From: a bacterium
Lineage (GTDB): Archaea; Thermoproteota; Nitrososphaeria; Nitrososphaerales; Gagatemarchaeaceae
Reading direction: 5' to 3'
NCBI GenBank assembly: GCA_027310575.1
Contig: DAIDAO010000052.1
Span: 58,318 to 122,317, forward strand
Length of the DNA: 64,000 nucleotides
This document shows positions 1 through 8,965 of this stretch, piece by piece. Under the pieces are notes generated by a model. It had not been told where the DNA came from. It ran no database searches and was given only the letters and a program-made list of their open reading frames with translations. Position 1 is the stretch's first letter, and every line of letters begins with the position of its first letter. Made by a program: the position numbers and the translations under genes.

Positions 1-3000
1 ACCCCCATGGCGACGAGGTTGCTCCTGTGTATCCTTTCGAAGCTCTCGGCGATCACTGCCCTGACCCCGAGGAGCCTGGGAGCCTTTGCTGCCCAGTCCC
101 GCGAGCTCCCCGCCCCGTACTGCTTCCCGCCGAGGACTACGAGGGGGGTGCCCTCCGCCGCGTACTTCACGGCCGCGTCGTATATGCTCATGACAGCGCC
201 GTCGGGGAAGTGCGACGTGTAGCCGCCTTCTTTCCCCTTCGCCAGGGCGTTCCTGATCCTGATGTTGCTGAACCCGCCCCGGACCATCACCTCGTGGTTC
301 CCGCGCCTGCTCCCGTACGTCGACATGTGGAGGAGGTCGACCCCCCGCTCCTTCAGGTAGACGCCTGCCGGGCTGTCGACGGGTATGGTCCCGGCCGGGG
401 AGATGTGGTCGGTTGTGACCTTGTCCTCGAAGACCGCAAGGACCCTGGCCCCTCTGATGTCTGCCATCGCCGACGAGGAGAAGGACTTGTCGAACCACGG
501 GGGGTCCCTGATGTAAGTCGACGCGCCGTCCCAGTGGTACACCTCGTCGCTGAAGGAGGTGAGCTTCTCCCACCGCTCGTCCCCTTTCATTGCGTCGGCG
601 TACCGCCTCCCATAGAGGTCGGAGTTGAGGGATGACTGCACCGTGCGCTTGACCTCCTCTAACGACGGCCATAGGTCCTTCAGGTAGACCTGCTTCCCGT
701 CACTCCCCTTCCCGAGCGGGGTCGAGGCGAAGTCGAAGTCGATCCTCCCCGCGAGGGCGTAGGCTACGACGAGCATCGGAGACATGAGGAACGACCCCTT
801 GGCGAGCGGGTGAATCCTCCCGTCGAAGTTCCTGTTCCCCGAGAGGACCGCGACCGCATAGAGGTCCTTCTCCTTGATCGCCTTCTCGATGTCGGGGGCG
901 AGGGGCCCGCTGTTTCCGATGCAGTTGTGAACTGCCACTCCGCCCGCAATGAAGGCGTGGACGCCATCAACCGTCAGGTCGTAGACCTGCCTTCGACCCG
1001 CTGCACGTCTGTTGATGACTCTGAGCGACAGCGAAGGGAGTGTCATCGATTCCTTTTCCACACAGTAGTGCTTCGCGTTGGTCGCGACTTCCTCGTCTTC
1101 GAGGGGTGCGAACCAGTCTCTCACACCCATCTCCTTGAACAGCTCTACGGGGGACTGGAACCCAGCGCTTTCACGGTGGAGTGGCCGGAATTTCCTCCGT
1201 CCCCCTGATGGGAGTCTTGTGAACCTGTCGTGACCTTCAAGCAACGCGTAGTGGGGCGACACGACAGGAGGCAAGGAGACCTCGCTTTCATGACCAATCA
1301 GCGACACCTTGACGAGTTGCCTGACGCTAGAAAACGATAGCAGTGGTTGGTCCTGATGAAGCTTCACAATCTCAGCTGCCATCCAACTGCGCTGCTTGTC
1401 TATTCCTTGCACTAGGCGCCAATATACGGAGGCAGCGCTGGCGCGCAGGGCTTTGTCGATACAGTACCTGAAGCCGACTTGTTCAACAAACGAGAGGCCA
1501 TCAGCCAGCTCAAGCCTCACCTCGATCCGAGGGATGCCATCCACCGCAGGCGCGTATGATGATTCGCTTCGCCGGGTCGGGTAGTCATAGATGCGCGCGC
1601 CCTCGACCCTAACACCGCACCGCTTCAGAAGGCCGACTATCTCAGTCATCATCAGCCTTGTCTGCTGCAAGTGGGCGGGAATCGTGCTTTGGCTGAACCC
1701 AGGGGGAACGAGGGTCGACTCTGTCTCGCGCTCGCCCCAGCGATGTAGTGTGGGGGCGCGGCCGTCTGCTCCAAAGAGGCCGCCTAGGAACTCGCGCACC
1801 ACTGACATCGGGCAGTCAGGCTGGAGAACAAACCTGGGAATGGTGGGCGGCTGCCCAATGCGCCGGCCTACCTGAACGCCCGACAGCGAAACGATTGCCC
1901 TGGTCAGCGACGAGGGGAGGACGATGACCCACTTCCTCTCGTCGTAGCGGTTCGCGGCGGGGCGAAGCCCCGTGACGAGTTCGATATCATCCAGCACTGC
2001 CGCACGATCCATTGCCTGCCCGACGTGTATTCGCCCCTGTCCGAGTTCGCTGATCGAGCCATCGTTGAGAAGATGGCCGAGCAATCGTGAGAATGCCAAT
2101 GCTCGAGCGCGCGAAGTCGGAGAATCCATGGCAAAGGTCATGTCGCCCGCACGCAGCGCGTAGCCCACCTCGTCGCTGCGAGGGCTGTCAAGCGGCCCTT
2201 CTAGGGCCACGACCACCCGATCCTTGTCCAATTCGAGCTCGTCCGCCCGGACCCACCGGCCCTCCGAGCAGAAGATCTTGTGGTCAGGAGTGCAAACCAG
2301 CGTCCTTCCGTCCTGAAGGACGAGTTCAATACAATCACGCATTCCATTGTTCATGAGCTTGCTTTGCCGGGAGACCTTCAGTCTTCGGCTCGCCGTGGGG
2401 CCGAACACGAGGTCACCGCCATCCGGCTGCAATTCTTCTATGCGACGGGTAGTGCCGTCGGCCATCAGGACAGGAGTTCCCTCAGCGATGCAGGTCGTGC
2501 ATCCGTAGCCGACGAGGACGAACCCCAGCTTGGCGAGGTAGGGGAGGAGCCCTGAATTCTGAAGGTAGTCTGTGACCACGGTCGACCCAGGGGCGAGGCT
2601 GGGCTTGACCCAGGGCTTCACCGACAGTCCTGCCTCGACCGCCCTCTTCGCGATGAGGCCCGCCCCGACCATCACAGTGGGGTTGGATGTGTTGGTGCAG
2701 CTCGTTATCGCAGCTATGACAACGGAACCGTCTGAGAGGCCGGCGCCTGCAGGCCCCCTTTCGAGCAGAAGCTGACTCTGGGCTCCCGCCGAGGACAGGG
2801 GCGAGGTCTGCGTCCTCCTCCGGTCGAGGAGTGCCCGCGCGAACGACGGGACGGTGACGAGGGTGTGCCTCTCCTCAGGGTTTCTGGGGCCGGCGATCGA
2901 AGGTTCGATCAGGTCGAGCTTGATCTCTATCACTTCGGAGTACTTCGGCTCTATGTCAGAGATGAAGAAACCGAACCGCCTGGTGTACTTCGACACCATG

Positions 3001-3995
3001 TCGATCTGCGCCTTGGGCCTCGCCGTGCCTACAAGGTAGGCGAGGGTGGCGTCGTCGACCGGGAAGTAACCGGCGGTGGCGCCGTATTCGGGGGACATGT
3101 TGCCGATCGTCGCCCTGTCGGGGACGGAGAGCTGGCCGTATCCTTCTCCGAAGTATTCGACGAACTGCCCGACTACGTTCTTCTCCCTCAGCTTCTCGGT
3201 CACGGTCAGCACGAGGTCTGTCGGCGTGACCCCCTCCCTGAGGGTCCCGGTGAACTTCACGCCGAAGACCTTCGGGACCGGCATGTGATACGGCTCCCCG
3301 AGCATCACCGCCTCCGCTTCGATCCCCCCGACCCCCCAGCCGAGTACGCCGAGGCCGTTCACCATCGTCGTGTGCGAGTCCGTCCCCACCAGCGTGTCAG
3401 GGAAGACCTCGCCGTCCCTGGCCGAGACCACCTGCGACAGGTATTCGAGATTGAACTGGTGGCAGATCCCCTTCCCTGGCGGGAAGACGCGCATGTTCTT
3501 GAAAGACGACTGCGCCCACTTCAGAAGAGAATAGCGCTCGGAGTTCCTTTCGTACTCCTTCTCCAGGTTTATGGAGAAGGCCATGTCGTTCCCCCAGGCG
3601 TCCACCTGGATGGAATGATCGATCACGAGGTCGACGGGGACCCTGGAGTTGATCGAGCCGACGTCCAGCCCAGCCGCCTTCGCGGCGTCGCGCATAGCTG
3701 CGAGGTCGACGACGAGCGGGACGCCTGTGTAGTCCTGAAGGAGCACCCTCTGCGGCATGAAAGGGGTCTCAGAGTCGATGCTCTTCGGCCACTGCGCGAG
3801 AGCGTGCGCGGCTTCGAGCGCGCCATGGACCCGGCCGGAGTGGCGCGCTGCGTTCTCCAGAAGAATACGGATGGAGTACGGGAGTCTCTCGATGTCGTAT
3901 CCGAGGTCCCGCAGCTTCAAGATGTCGTACGCTGTTGCCTTCCCCGATGGCAGGACAACCTTCTCCCTTATCCGGTCAAGGCTCTCGAGAGGCAT
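1..3995 (-). CDS. acnA: aconitate hydratase (AcnA/IRP1-type) precursor interrupted by an intein; 3' end beyond window
   Basis: Aconitase interconverts citrate and isocitrate in the TCA cycle with a [4Fe-4S] cluster. I translated the minus strand by hand because the ORF track omits this gene, which has no stop inside the window. The protein starts MPLESLDRIREK at the ATG at 3995, and an in-frame TAG lies 12 codons upstream. AcnA-type motifs follow: LPYSIRILLENAAR, VDLVIDHS, SFKNMRVFPPG, VGTDSHTTMVNGLG, and the first cluster-ligand motif TSCTNTSNP. The next motif, GYGCTTCIGNSG, which carries the other two ligand cysteines, is split between GCTT and C by a 523-residue intein (residues 502-1024). 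After the intein the host frame resumes with IGNSGPL and continues through FEDKVTTDHISPAG and GAGSSRDWAAK to the left edge. The frame is open throughout, so the gene is not visibly broken, but activity requires splicing. A weak TATA-like TTCAAATAG lies about 35 nt upstream of the start. Confidence 0.95.
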   Translation of the reverse strand, partial: MPLESLDRIREKVVLPSGKATAYDILKLRDLGYDIERLPYSIRILLENAARHSGRVHGALEAAHALAQWPKSIDSETPFMPQRVLLQDYTGVPLVVDLAAMRDAAKAAGLDVGSINSRVPVDLVIDHSIQVDAWGNDMAFSINLEKEYERNSERYSLLKWAQSSFKNMRVFPPGKGICHQFNLEYLSQVVSARDGEVFPDTLVGTDSHTTMVNGLGVLGWGVGGIEAEAVMLGEPYHMPVPKVFGVKFTGTLREGVTPTDLVLTVTEKLREKNVVGQFVEYFGEGYGQLSVPDRATIGNMSPEYGATAGYFPVDDATLAYLVGTARPKAQIDMVSKYTRRFGFFISDIEPKYSEVIEIKLDLIEPSIAGPRNPEERHTLVTVPSFARALLDRRRTQTSPLSSAGAQSQLLLERGPAGAGLSDGSVVIAAITSCTNTSNPTVMVGAGLIAKRAVEAGLSVKPWVKPSLAPGSTVVTDYLQNSGLLPYLAKLGFVLVGYGCTTCIAEGTPVLMADGTTRRIEELQPDGGDLVFGPTASRRLKVSRQSKLMNNGMRDCIELVLQDGRTLVCTPDHKIFCSEGRWVRADELELDKDRVVVALEGPLDSPRSDEVGYALRAGDMTFAMDSPTSRARALAFSRLLGHLLNDGSISELGQGRIHVGQAMDRAAVLDDIELVTGLRPAANRYDERKWVIVLPSSLTRAIVSLSGVQVGRRIGQPPTIPRFVLQPDCPMSVVREFLGGLFGADGRAPTLHRWGERETESTLVPPGFSQSTIPAHLQQTRLMMTEIVGLLKRCGVRVEGARIYDYPTRRSESSYAPAVDGIPRIEVRLELADGLSFVEQVGFRYCIDKALRASAASVYWRLVQGIDKQRSWMAAEIVKLHQDQPLLSFSSVRQLVKVSLIGHESEVSLPPVVSPHYALLEGHDRFTRLPSGGRRKFRPLHRESAGFQSPVELFKEMGVRDWFAPLEDEEVATNAKHYCVEKESMTLPSLSLRVINRRAAGRRQVYDLTVDGVHAFIAGGVAVHNCIGNSGPLAPDIEKAIKEKDLYAVAVLSGNRNFDGRIHPLAKGSFLMSPMLVVAYALAGRIDFDFASTPLGKGSDGKQVYLKDLWPSLEEVKRTVQSSLNSDLYGRRYADAMKGDERWEKLTSFSDEVYHWDGASTYIRDPPWFDKSFSSSAMADIRGARVLAVFEDKVTTDHISPAGTIPVDSPAGVYLKERGVDLLHMSTYGSRRGNHEVMVRGGFSNIRIRNALAKGKEGGYTSHFPDGAVMSIYDAAVKYAAEGTPLVVLGGKQYGAGSSRDWAAKAPRLLGVRAVIAESFERIHRSNLVAMG
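924..2492 (-). mobile_element. intein (523 aa) with LAGLIDADG homing endonuclease inside aconitase
   Basis: This is a protein-splicing element translated in frame with aconitase. Block A starts with Cys1 (CIAEGTPVLMADG), block B is TPDHKIF, and blocks F/G are YDLTVDGVHAFIAGG followed by VAVHN. The terminal His-Asn is followed by Cys as the +1 extein residue, so all residues needed for class 1 splicing are present. Two LAGLIDADG-type endonuclease motifs, LLGHLLNDGS and FLGGLFGADG, both keep the acidic residue, so the endonuclease may be functional. Boundaries are exact: removing 2492-924 restores the conserved GYGCTT-CIGNSG motif. Arginine codons here are mostly CGN, while the flanking aconitase uses AGG/AGA more, which fits a horizontal origin (judged by eye). 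Confidence 0.93.
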
Positions 3996-4142
3996 TCCGA
4001 CCGTCCTGGAGCGCGCCGATTTTGCCGCTATTTGAATGAGTCCCCTACACGTGCCATCTTGGGTCGATGTGCAGTGCCACGGACGGAAAGGAAGATGGCC
4101 AGGCAGCTGGTCGCAGCCTCGCGGCTGCGGTAGCCCGGGCGT

Positions 4143-5675
4143 CTAGTCAGGCTCGGAGCCGAAGCGTGGTGGCCTCGCAACGTTCGCTGCCACCCTGGAA
4201 CCCCTCAGCAGGGACGGGATGATCGCCGCGGTGTTGATTGCAGCGAGGACCAGGAACACCTTGTCGATGGCGCCTGAGAAGACGGTCGCGTCTGTGTTCA
4301 ACGCCGTCTGGCTCCCCTCCGACGAGATGATGTGGGTTATCAGACTGTAGGGCAGGTAGAAGGTGAGGACCAGTATGACGATGTTGAAGCTGAGGACGAA
4401 ACCGATATTGAAGAATGTCGACCGGACCCCCGACGCCACCCCCCTGCGGTGGGCGGGGACCGACCCCATCACTGAGCTCATGTTAGGCGACACGAAGAGG
4501 CCCATCCCTGCCCCGCCGAGGAGAAGGTAGGCCACCAGCCTCTCGTAGGGGGTGTCCGGCGTCAGCGTCGACATCACGAGAAGAGTAGCACTGACCACCG
4601 CCAGCCCGGCCGTGGCGAACAGGCGCGTCCCGTACCTGTCGGAGAGCCGCCCGCTGAGCGGCCCCACCAAGAGGAGGGTGATGTCGAACGGGACTATGGC
4701 GATCCCGGCCTGGAGGGGGCTCAGTCCTTTCACCAGCTGGAGGTAGAGGCTGATCAGGAGGATGAAGGCCCCCCACGCCATAGCGTTGATGAGCTGAGCA
4801 AGGACCGCCCCCGTATATTCGCGGATGCGGAGGAGGCTGAGGTCGAGCAGCGGGTCGCGGCGCCGCCTCTCGACGCGGACGAAACCGACGAGGCTCGCCG
4901 ACGAGAGGATGACGAAGACGGCGATTACGCCTGACTGCTCCATGCCGTATGCTGCAAAGGTCAGCGATAGGAGGAGAAACGTGATGAACGACGAGAAGGT
5001 GACGAAGCCCGGCCAGTCCATGGAGGCGGTCTTCTCCGGCTGGCTCTGCTCATGGAGCCTGGCGCGGGCCCAGAGCGTCCCGAACACCCCCACCGGGATG
5101 TTGACGTAGAAGAGGTAGCGCCAGTCGAAGAATGCGAGGATGAGCCCGCTCAGAGTCAGCCCGAACATCGAGCCCGCCCTGAAGGCTACCGAGTTGATGC
5201 CCAGCGCGTTCCCGAGCTCACCGTGGGGGAAGGCGTCAGTGATTATCGCTGCGCTGTTGGAGAAGAGCGCGGCTGACCCGAGCCCCTGGAATATCCTCGC
5301 GGCTATGAAGAAGTCAGGGGACGGCGACAGCGACGTCAGGAGCGAGCCTGCGGTGAATATTCCGAAGCCTATGTTGTAGATCTTCACCCTGCCGTACATG
5401 TCGCTGACCCGGCCGAGGAAGAGGAGGGCGACCGTGCTCCCGATGATGTAGGCCTGGGTGAACCAGATGGCCTGTTCCGCGTCTGCGCTCAGAGATGCGG
5501 CCACGGTGGGGAGCCCGATGACCACGACCCTGCTGTCTATCCCAGACATGAGGACGCCGACAGTGGTGACCGTGAGGACCGTCCACTTGTACTGCAATTC
5601 GCTCTGACGCTCTTGGAAGTAGGACCCGCGCCGACGTTGCCATGTTAAGGCTTGCCTCAGGCGGACAAGATTCAA
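4143..5675 (-). CDS. MFS drug:H+ antiporter, DHA2/EmrB-QacA type
   Basis: A 510-residue polytopic membrane protein of the major facilitator superfamily. Motif A-like [13 protein letters not shown] lies in the loop after TM2. The motif C-type stretch, the [14 protein letters not shown] signature after TM6 and the later [10 protein letters not shown] repeat are typical of the 14-TM DHA2 family, which exports lipophilic drugs or metabolites using the proton gradient. The ORF starts at TTG 5675. The first 30 residues are hydrophilic before TM1 ([14 protein letters not shown]), so a shorter start is possible. It diverges from the DUF255 gene with only about 28 bases between start codons. The substrate cannot be deduced. 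Confidence 0.85.
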   Translation of the reverse strand: MNLVRLRQALTWQRRRGSYFQERQSELQYKWTVLTVTTVGVLMSGIDSRVVVIGLPTVAASLSADAEQAIWFTQAYIIGSTVALLFLGRVSDMYGRVKIYNIGFGIFTAGSLLTSLSPSPDFFIAARIFQGLGSAALFSNSAAIITDAFPHGELGNALGINSVAFRAGSMFGLTLSGLILAFFDWRYLFYVNIPVGVFGTLWARARLHEQSQPEKTASMDWPGFVTFSSFITFLLLSLTFAAYGMEQSGVIAVFVILSSASLVGFVRVERRRRDPLLDLSLLRIREYTGAVLAQLINAMAWGAFILLISLYLQLVKGLSPLQAGIAIVPFDITLLLVGPLSGRLSDRYGTRLFATAGLAVVSATLLVMSTLTPDTPYERLVAYLLLGGAGMGLFVSPNMSSVMGSVPAHRRGVASGVRSTFFNIGFVLSFNIVILVLTFYLPYSLITHIISSEGSQTALNTDATVFSGAIDKVFLVLAAINTAAIIPSLLRGSRVAANVARPPRFGSEPD

Positions 5676-5703
5676 TTACGGGAGGACGAGTTCGGCTGAG
5701 AAG

Positions 5704-7731
5704 TTGCAGCAGAAGAGACCCAACAGGCTGGCCAGCGAGAAGAGCCCCTACCTCCTGGAGCATGCGACGAACCCGGTCGACTGGTACCCCTGGGGGAAGG
5801 AAGCGTTCGGGAAGGCCAAGAACGACGGCAAACCGATCTTCCTCAGCATTGGATATTCGACCTGCCACTGGTGCCATAACATGCGTAAGGAGTCGTTCGA
5901 GGACGAGAAGACGGCCGCCTTCATCAACAAGAACTTCATCCCGATCAAGGTGGACAGGGAAGAGAGGCCGGAGGTCGACGCGTACTACATGGCTGCGGTC
6001 CAGACCATGACGGGCGGGGGCGGGTGGCCCCTCAGCGTGTTTCTGACCCCCGACCTGAAACCGTTCTACGGAGGGACGTACTTCCCCCCTGAGCCCAGGT
6101 ACGGGATGCCGAGCTTCATGCAGGTCCTGGAGTTCGTCGCGAACCTATGGAAGGAGAAGCGGGACGAAGTGAAATCGAACTCGGAGCAGGTCCTGCGGTC
6201 CATATCTCCCGAGGCAGGCAGGGCGAACGCAGAGCTGTCGGGCTCTGTGCTGGACGAGGCGTATGCCGCGCTGGTCGCATCCTTCGACGGAGAGCACGGC
6301 GGATTTGGACGCGCCCCGAAGTTCCCGCTCCCGGGTACGCTGTCCTTCTTGCTGCGATACCACTTCCGGACGGGGAATGAGCTCGCCCTCAGGGCAGTGG
6401 TGAAGACGCTGGACGAGATGATGTCCGGGGGGATCAGGGACCATGTGGGAGGGGGCTTCCACAGGTACTCGACAGACAGGGTCTGGCTGATACCTCACTT
6501 CGAGAAGATGCTCTATGACAACGCCCTCCTCGCGAAGGTCTACGCCGAAGCGTACCAGCTCACAGGAAAAGCGGAATACGCACAGGTGGTACGGGAGACC
6601 ATCGGCTGGATCACGGGCGAGATGAAGGACGAGCATGGAGGGTTCTATTCTGCCCAGGACGCAGACACGCCCCAGGGCGAGGGGACGTACTACACATGGA
6701 CTCCGGAAGAGCTCGAAGCGGCGCTGGGGCCTGAAGACGCGAGGGACTTCTGCAGGCGCTACGGGGTCACGAGGAACGGGAACTTCGAAGGCAGGACGAA
6801 GCTCCACATCGAGCCGGGCCCAGAGCTGGCAGGAGGCGAGCTGGAGAGGCTCGCGGGGTCGAAGCGGGCGCTATACGGAGAGCGGGTCAAGCGCCCCAGG
6901 CCAGCGACAGACACGAAGATCATGACTTCGTGGAACGGCCTCGCGATCTCAGCTCTAGCGATCGCGAGCGGAGCCCTCGGTGACGATGGGCTGCGGGCGA
7001 GCGCCAGCGCAGCCGCAGAGTTCGTCCTGAAGACGAACGCCAAGGACGGCCGCCTCCTGAGGAGGTACGCCGGCGGGGAAGCTGCGCTCGACGGGACGCT
7101 CGAAGACTACGCCTTTTTCGTGCAGGGGCTGCTGGATCTGTTCGAAGCGACGTCAGAGCCCCGCTGGCTGGGGGAGGCGGTCAGGCTCACCGGGCTGATG
7201 ATTGCGGAGTTCGAAGACAGCGCCGGAGGGGGGTTCTATCTGACCCGGTCCTCGGAGATCGCGAGGCTGAAGGAGAGCTACGACGGTCCCACCCCGTCGG
7301 GGAACTCAGTGGCCGCCCTGAACCTGGTCCGCCTCGCGGAGCTCACAGGGGACGAGGCGTACCGGAAGGCAGCCGACAGGGCGCTGAGGTCCTTCGCTGG
7401 GGACATAGAAAGCAACCCGACGGGGCACACCGTCATGCTGGACGCGGTGGGTCTCCTGCTGAGCGGGATGAAGGAGGTGGTGGTCACCGGCCCGACCGAG
7501 AAGGCCACCGCGGAGATGAAGGCGGAGGCGCTCAGGGGCTTCGTGCCGGACAGGGTCGTCATCGTTGCGACCGGGGGCACGTTTGGAGCGCTCTCGGACA
7601 TGAGCACGCTGCTTGAAGGGAGAAAGCCCGGCCCGAAGGCGAAGGCCTACGTCTGCAGGAACTTCACGTGCAAGCTCCCAGCTGACAGCGTCAGAGCCCT
7701 CAGAGAGCAGCTGGCCGACGGCAAGGGTTAG
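5704..7731 (+). CDS. thioredoxin-fold DUF255 / SSP411 (YyaL-like) protein
   Basis: A 675-residue member of the DUF255/spermatogenesis-associated protein 20 family, found in archaea, bacteria and animals. The N-terminal thioredoxin-like domain (about residues 1-165) begins with the family signature [17 protein letters not shown], and its redox-type motif CHWCHNM sits near residue 59. The remainder is an (alpha/alpha)6-barrel like that of N-acyl-glucosamine epimerases/six-hairpin enzymes, with [12 protein letters not shown] and [13 protein letters not shown]. Length matches the family. Start is TTG, with an AT-rich CAATTAC about 30 nt upstream. The biochemical role is unsettled in the family, so none is assigned. 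Confidence 0.9.
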   Translation: MQQKRPNRLASEKSPYLLEHATNPVDWYPWGKEAFGKAKNDGKPIFLSIGYSTCHWCHNMRKESFEDEKTAAFINKNFIPIKVDREERPEVDAYYMAAVQTMTGGGGWPLSVFLTPDLKPFYGGTYFPPEPRYGMPSFMQVLEFVANLWKEKRDEVKSNSEQVLRSISPEAGRANAELSGSVLDEAYAALVASFDGEHGGFGRAPKFPLPGTLSFLLRYHFRTGNELALRAVVKTLDEMMSGGIRDHVGGGFHRYSTDRVWLIPHFEKMLYDNALLAKVYAEAYQLTGKAEYAQVVRETIGWITGEMKDEHGGFYSAQDADTPQGEGTYYTWTPEELEAALGPEDARDFCRRYGVTRNGNFEGRTKLHIEPGPELAGGELERLAGSKRALYGERVKRPRPATDTKIMTSWNGLAISALAIASGALGDDGLRASASAAAEFVLKTNAKDGRLLRRYAGGEAALDGTLEDYAFFVQGLLDLFEATSEPRWLGEAVRLTGLMIAEFEDSAGGGFYLTRSSEIARLKESYDGPTPSGNSVAALNLVRLAELTGDEAYRKAADRALRSFAGDIESNPTGHTVMLDAVGLLLSGMKEVVVTGPTEKATAEMKAEALRGFVPDRVVIVATGGTFGALSDMSTLLEGRKPGPKAKAYVCRNFTCKLPADSVRALREQLADGKG

Positions 7732-7733
7732 CG

Positions 7734-7739
7734 TTTTAA
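7734..7739 (+). promoter_or_regulatory. TATA-like box for the 100-aa gene
   Basis: GCGTTTTAAC has its centre about 29 nt before the ATG at 7766. It lies just after the stop codon of the preceding gene, so the small gene probably has its own promoter and a leaderless mRNA. Confidence 0.5.
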
Positions 7740-7765
7740 CGCCCTTCGGACGGCGGGAGACTGTC

Positions 7766-8068
7766 ATGGGAGTCTGGGAGATACGCGGGCTATTCGGGAA
7801 CGAGTATGCCATGGAGCAGGCGGTGGAGGAGCTCAAGAAGCACAAGGGGTTCGAATGGGAAGTCCTGGACAGGAGGAACCTCTCCGTGAGGTTCGGCAGG
7901 AGGGACCGCGAGACGGAAGAGGTGGTGAAGAGGACGTTCGAGATGTACCATGGGTTCACCGAGCACGAGGGCCCGCTGGGGGAGTTCGACAGGCAGCGGC
8001 AGCAGGAGAAGGAAAAGAAGAGCAAGAAGGACGAAGAGAAGAGGCGGCGCGAGAGCAGAGGCCGCTGA
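7766..8068 (+). CDS. hypothetical small charged protein (100 aa)
   Basis: I do not recognise a family. The ORF track starts further upstream inside the DUF255 gene. The ATG at 7766 (MGVWEIRGLFGNEYAMEQ) is preferred because it lies outside the upstream CDS and about 29 nt after a TATA-like GTTTTAA. About residues 1-75 look like a small alpha/beta domain (EVLDRRNLSVRFGRRD). The last 30 residues are a lysine/arginine/glutamate-rich tail, probably a disordered or coiled extension that could bind nucleic acid. It converges with the USP gene, with 6 bases between stops. Confidence 0.7.
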   Translation: MGVWEIRGLFGNEYAMEQAVEELKKHKGFEWEVLDRRNLSVRFGRRDRETEEVVKRTFEMYHGFTEHEGPLGEFDRQRQQEKEKKSKKDEEKRRRESRGR

Positions 8069-8074
8069 TACGGG

Positions 8075-8965
8075 CTAGGCAGCGGGCACGGTCACTATCA
8101 CGACGCAGGGGGACCTCTTGACCACCTCGTATTCATCCCTGGTAAGGAAGCTGTAGAACCCGGTCTCGCGGTTGCTGAACATCACCAGGACGTCGATCTG
8201 CTTGTCCCGGATGAATTGGGCGACGTCGTTCCCGACTTCGCGCACAGGGAGGATCTTCGGGCTGATCAGCCTCCCGAGGGTCTTGATCGCGAAGCTGGTG
8301 AAGGTGGAGAAGTCCCTCTCCTCCTTCCTCAGCGGGAGTGCCAACTCGACCGCGTCGAGCGGCACCGTGGGAGGGAGAGAGAAGACCTTCGCAGCGACTA
8401 TCTCCACGTCGGCCACCGAGGCTGACGAAGTGAGGGCTGCGGCAATGATGAAGGGGTCTGGGTGCTGCTCCTTGAGGACGGGGACCAGGATCCTCTTCGG
8501 GTTCTTCGGGATCTCGACGCCGGCCTGGGGGGTCTCGACGAGCACGACGCGCGAGGGGCAGATGCGGCTGACGTGGTCCGATACGCGCCCGAAGAGCTCG
8601 CGGAAGAGCGGCTCCCTGTGGGCGCTCATCACCACTGCCTGCGCCTTCTTCTCTCGTACGGTCTGGACGATTGCCCCGGCTATCTCCTCCACCCCGGGCG
8701 GCTGAGAGGACGGGCGGACCTCTACGAACTCGTACCTCACCGACAGGGACTTCGCGAGCTGGTCGATGTCCTCCTTGAGCTTCCTTTCGAAGGCGTGGTC
8801 TTCTTCCCCTTCAAGGACGTGCGTCACGTAGACCGTGGACCCCGAATACTCGGCGATGTAGAAGGCGATGTAGACTGCGTTCCACTCCCTCGGCTGGTAG
8901 GCCATAGGGAGGACGAGGGGGGCGTCGCTCCACGACCACTCGACCTCAGCCCTGCTGTCACGCAT
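8075..8965 (-). CDS. tandem universal stress protein (USP) domain protein
   Basis: A 296-residue protein of two USP-like Rossmann domains. The first (about 1-145) contains WNAVYIAFYIAEYSGSTVYVTHV and ends with SRVVLVE. The second (about 155-296) starts PKRILVPVLKEQ and ends CVVIVTVPA. The USP ATP-binding glycine loop (GxxG...GS) is not obvious, so nucleotide binding is uncertain. The track start lies inside the permease gene. I chose the ATG at 8965 (MRDSRAEVEW), which overlaps the permease stop by 8 bases and indicates translational coupling. Cotranscription with an APC permease fits the known habit of USP domains associating with cation/amino-acid permeases as cytoplasmic regulators. Confidence 0.8.
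   Translation of the reverse strand: MRDSRAEVEWSWSDAPLVLPMAYQPREWNAVYIAFYIAEYSGSTVYVTHVLEGEEDHAFERKLKEDIDQLAKSLSVRYEFVEVRPSSQPPGVEEIAGAIVQTVREKKAQAVVMSAHREPLFRELFGRVSDHVSRICPSRVVLVETPQAGVEIPKNPKRILVPVLKEQHPDPFIIAAALTSSASVADVEIVAAKVFSLPPTVPLDAVELALPLRKEERDFSTFTSFAIKTLGRLISPKILPVREVGNDVAQFIRDKQIDVLVMFSNRETGFYSFLTRDEYEVVKRSPCVVIVTVPAA

Noticed and set aside
2865-4133. 422-aa plus-strand ORF
   Set aside because: Antisense shadow of the aconitase gene; composition is rich in Arg, Gly, Pro and His with no domain, while the minus strand reads clear aconitase motifs.
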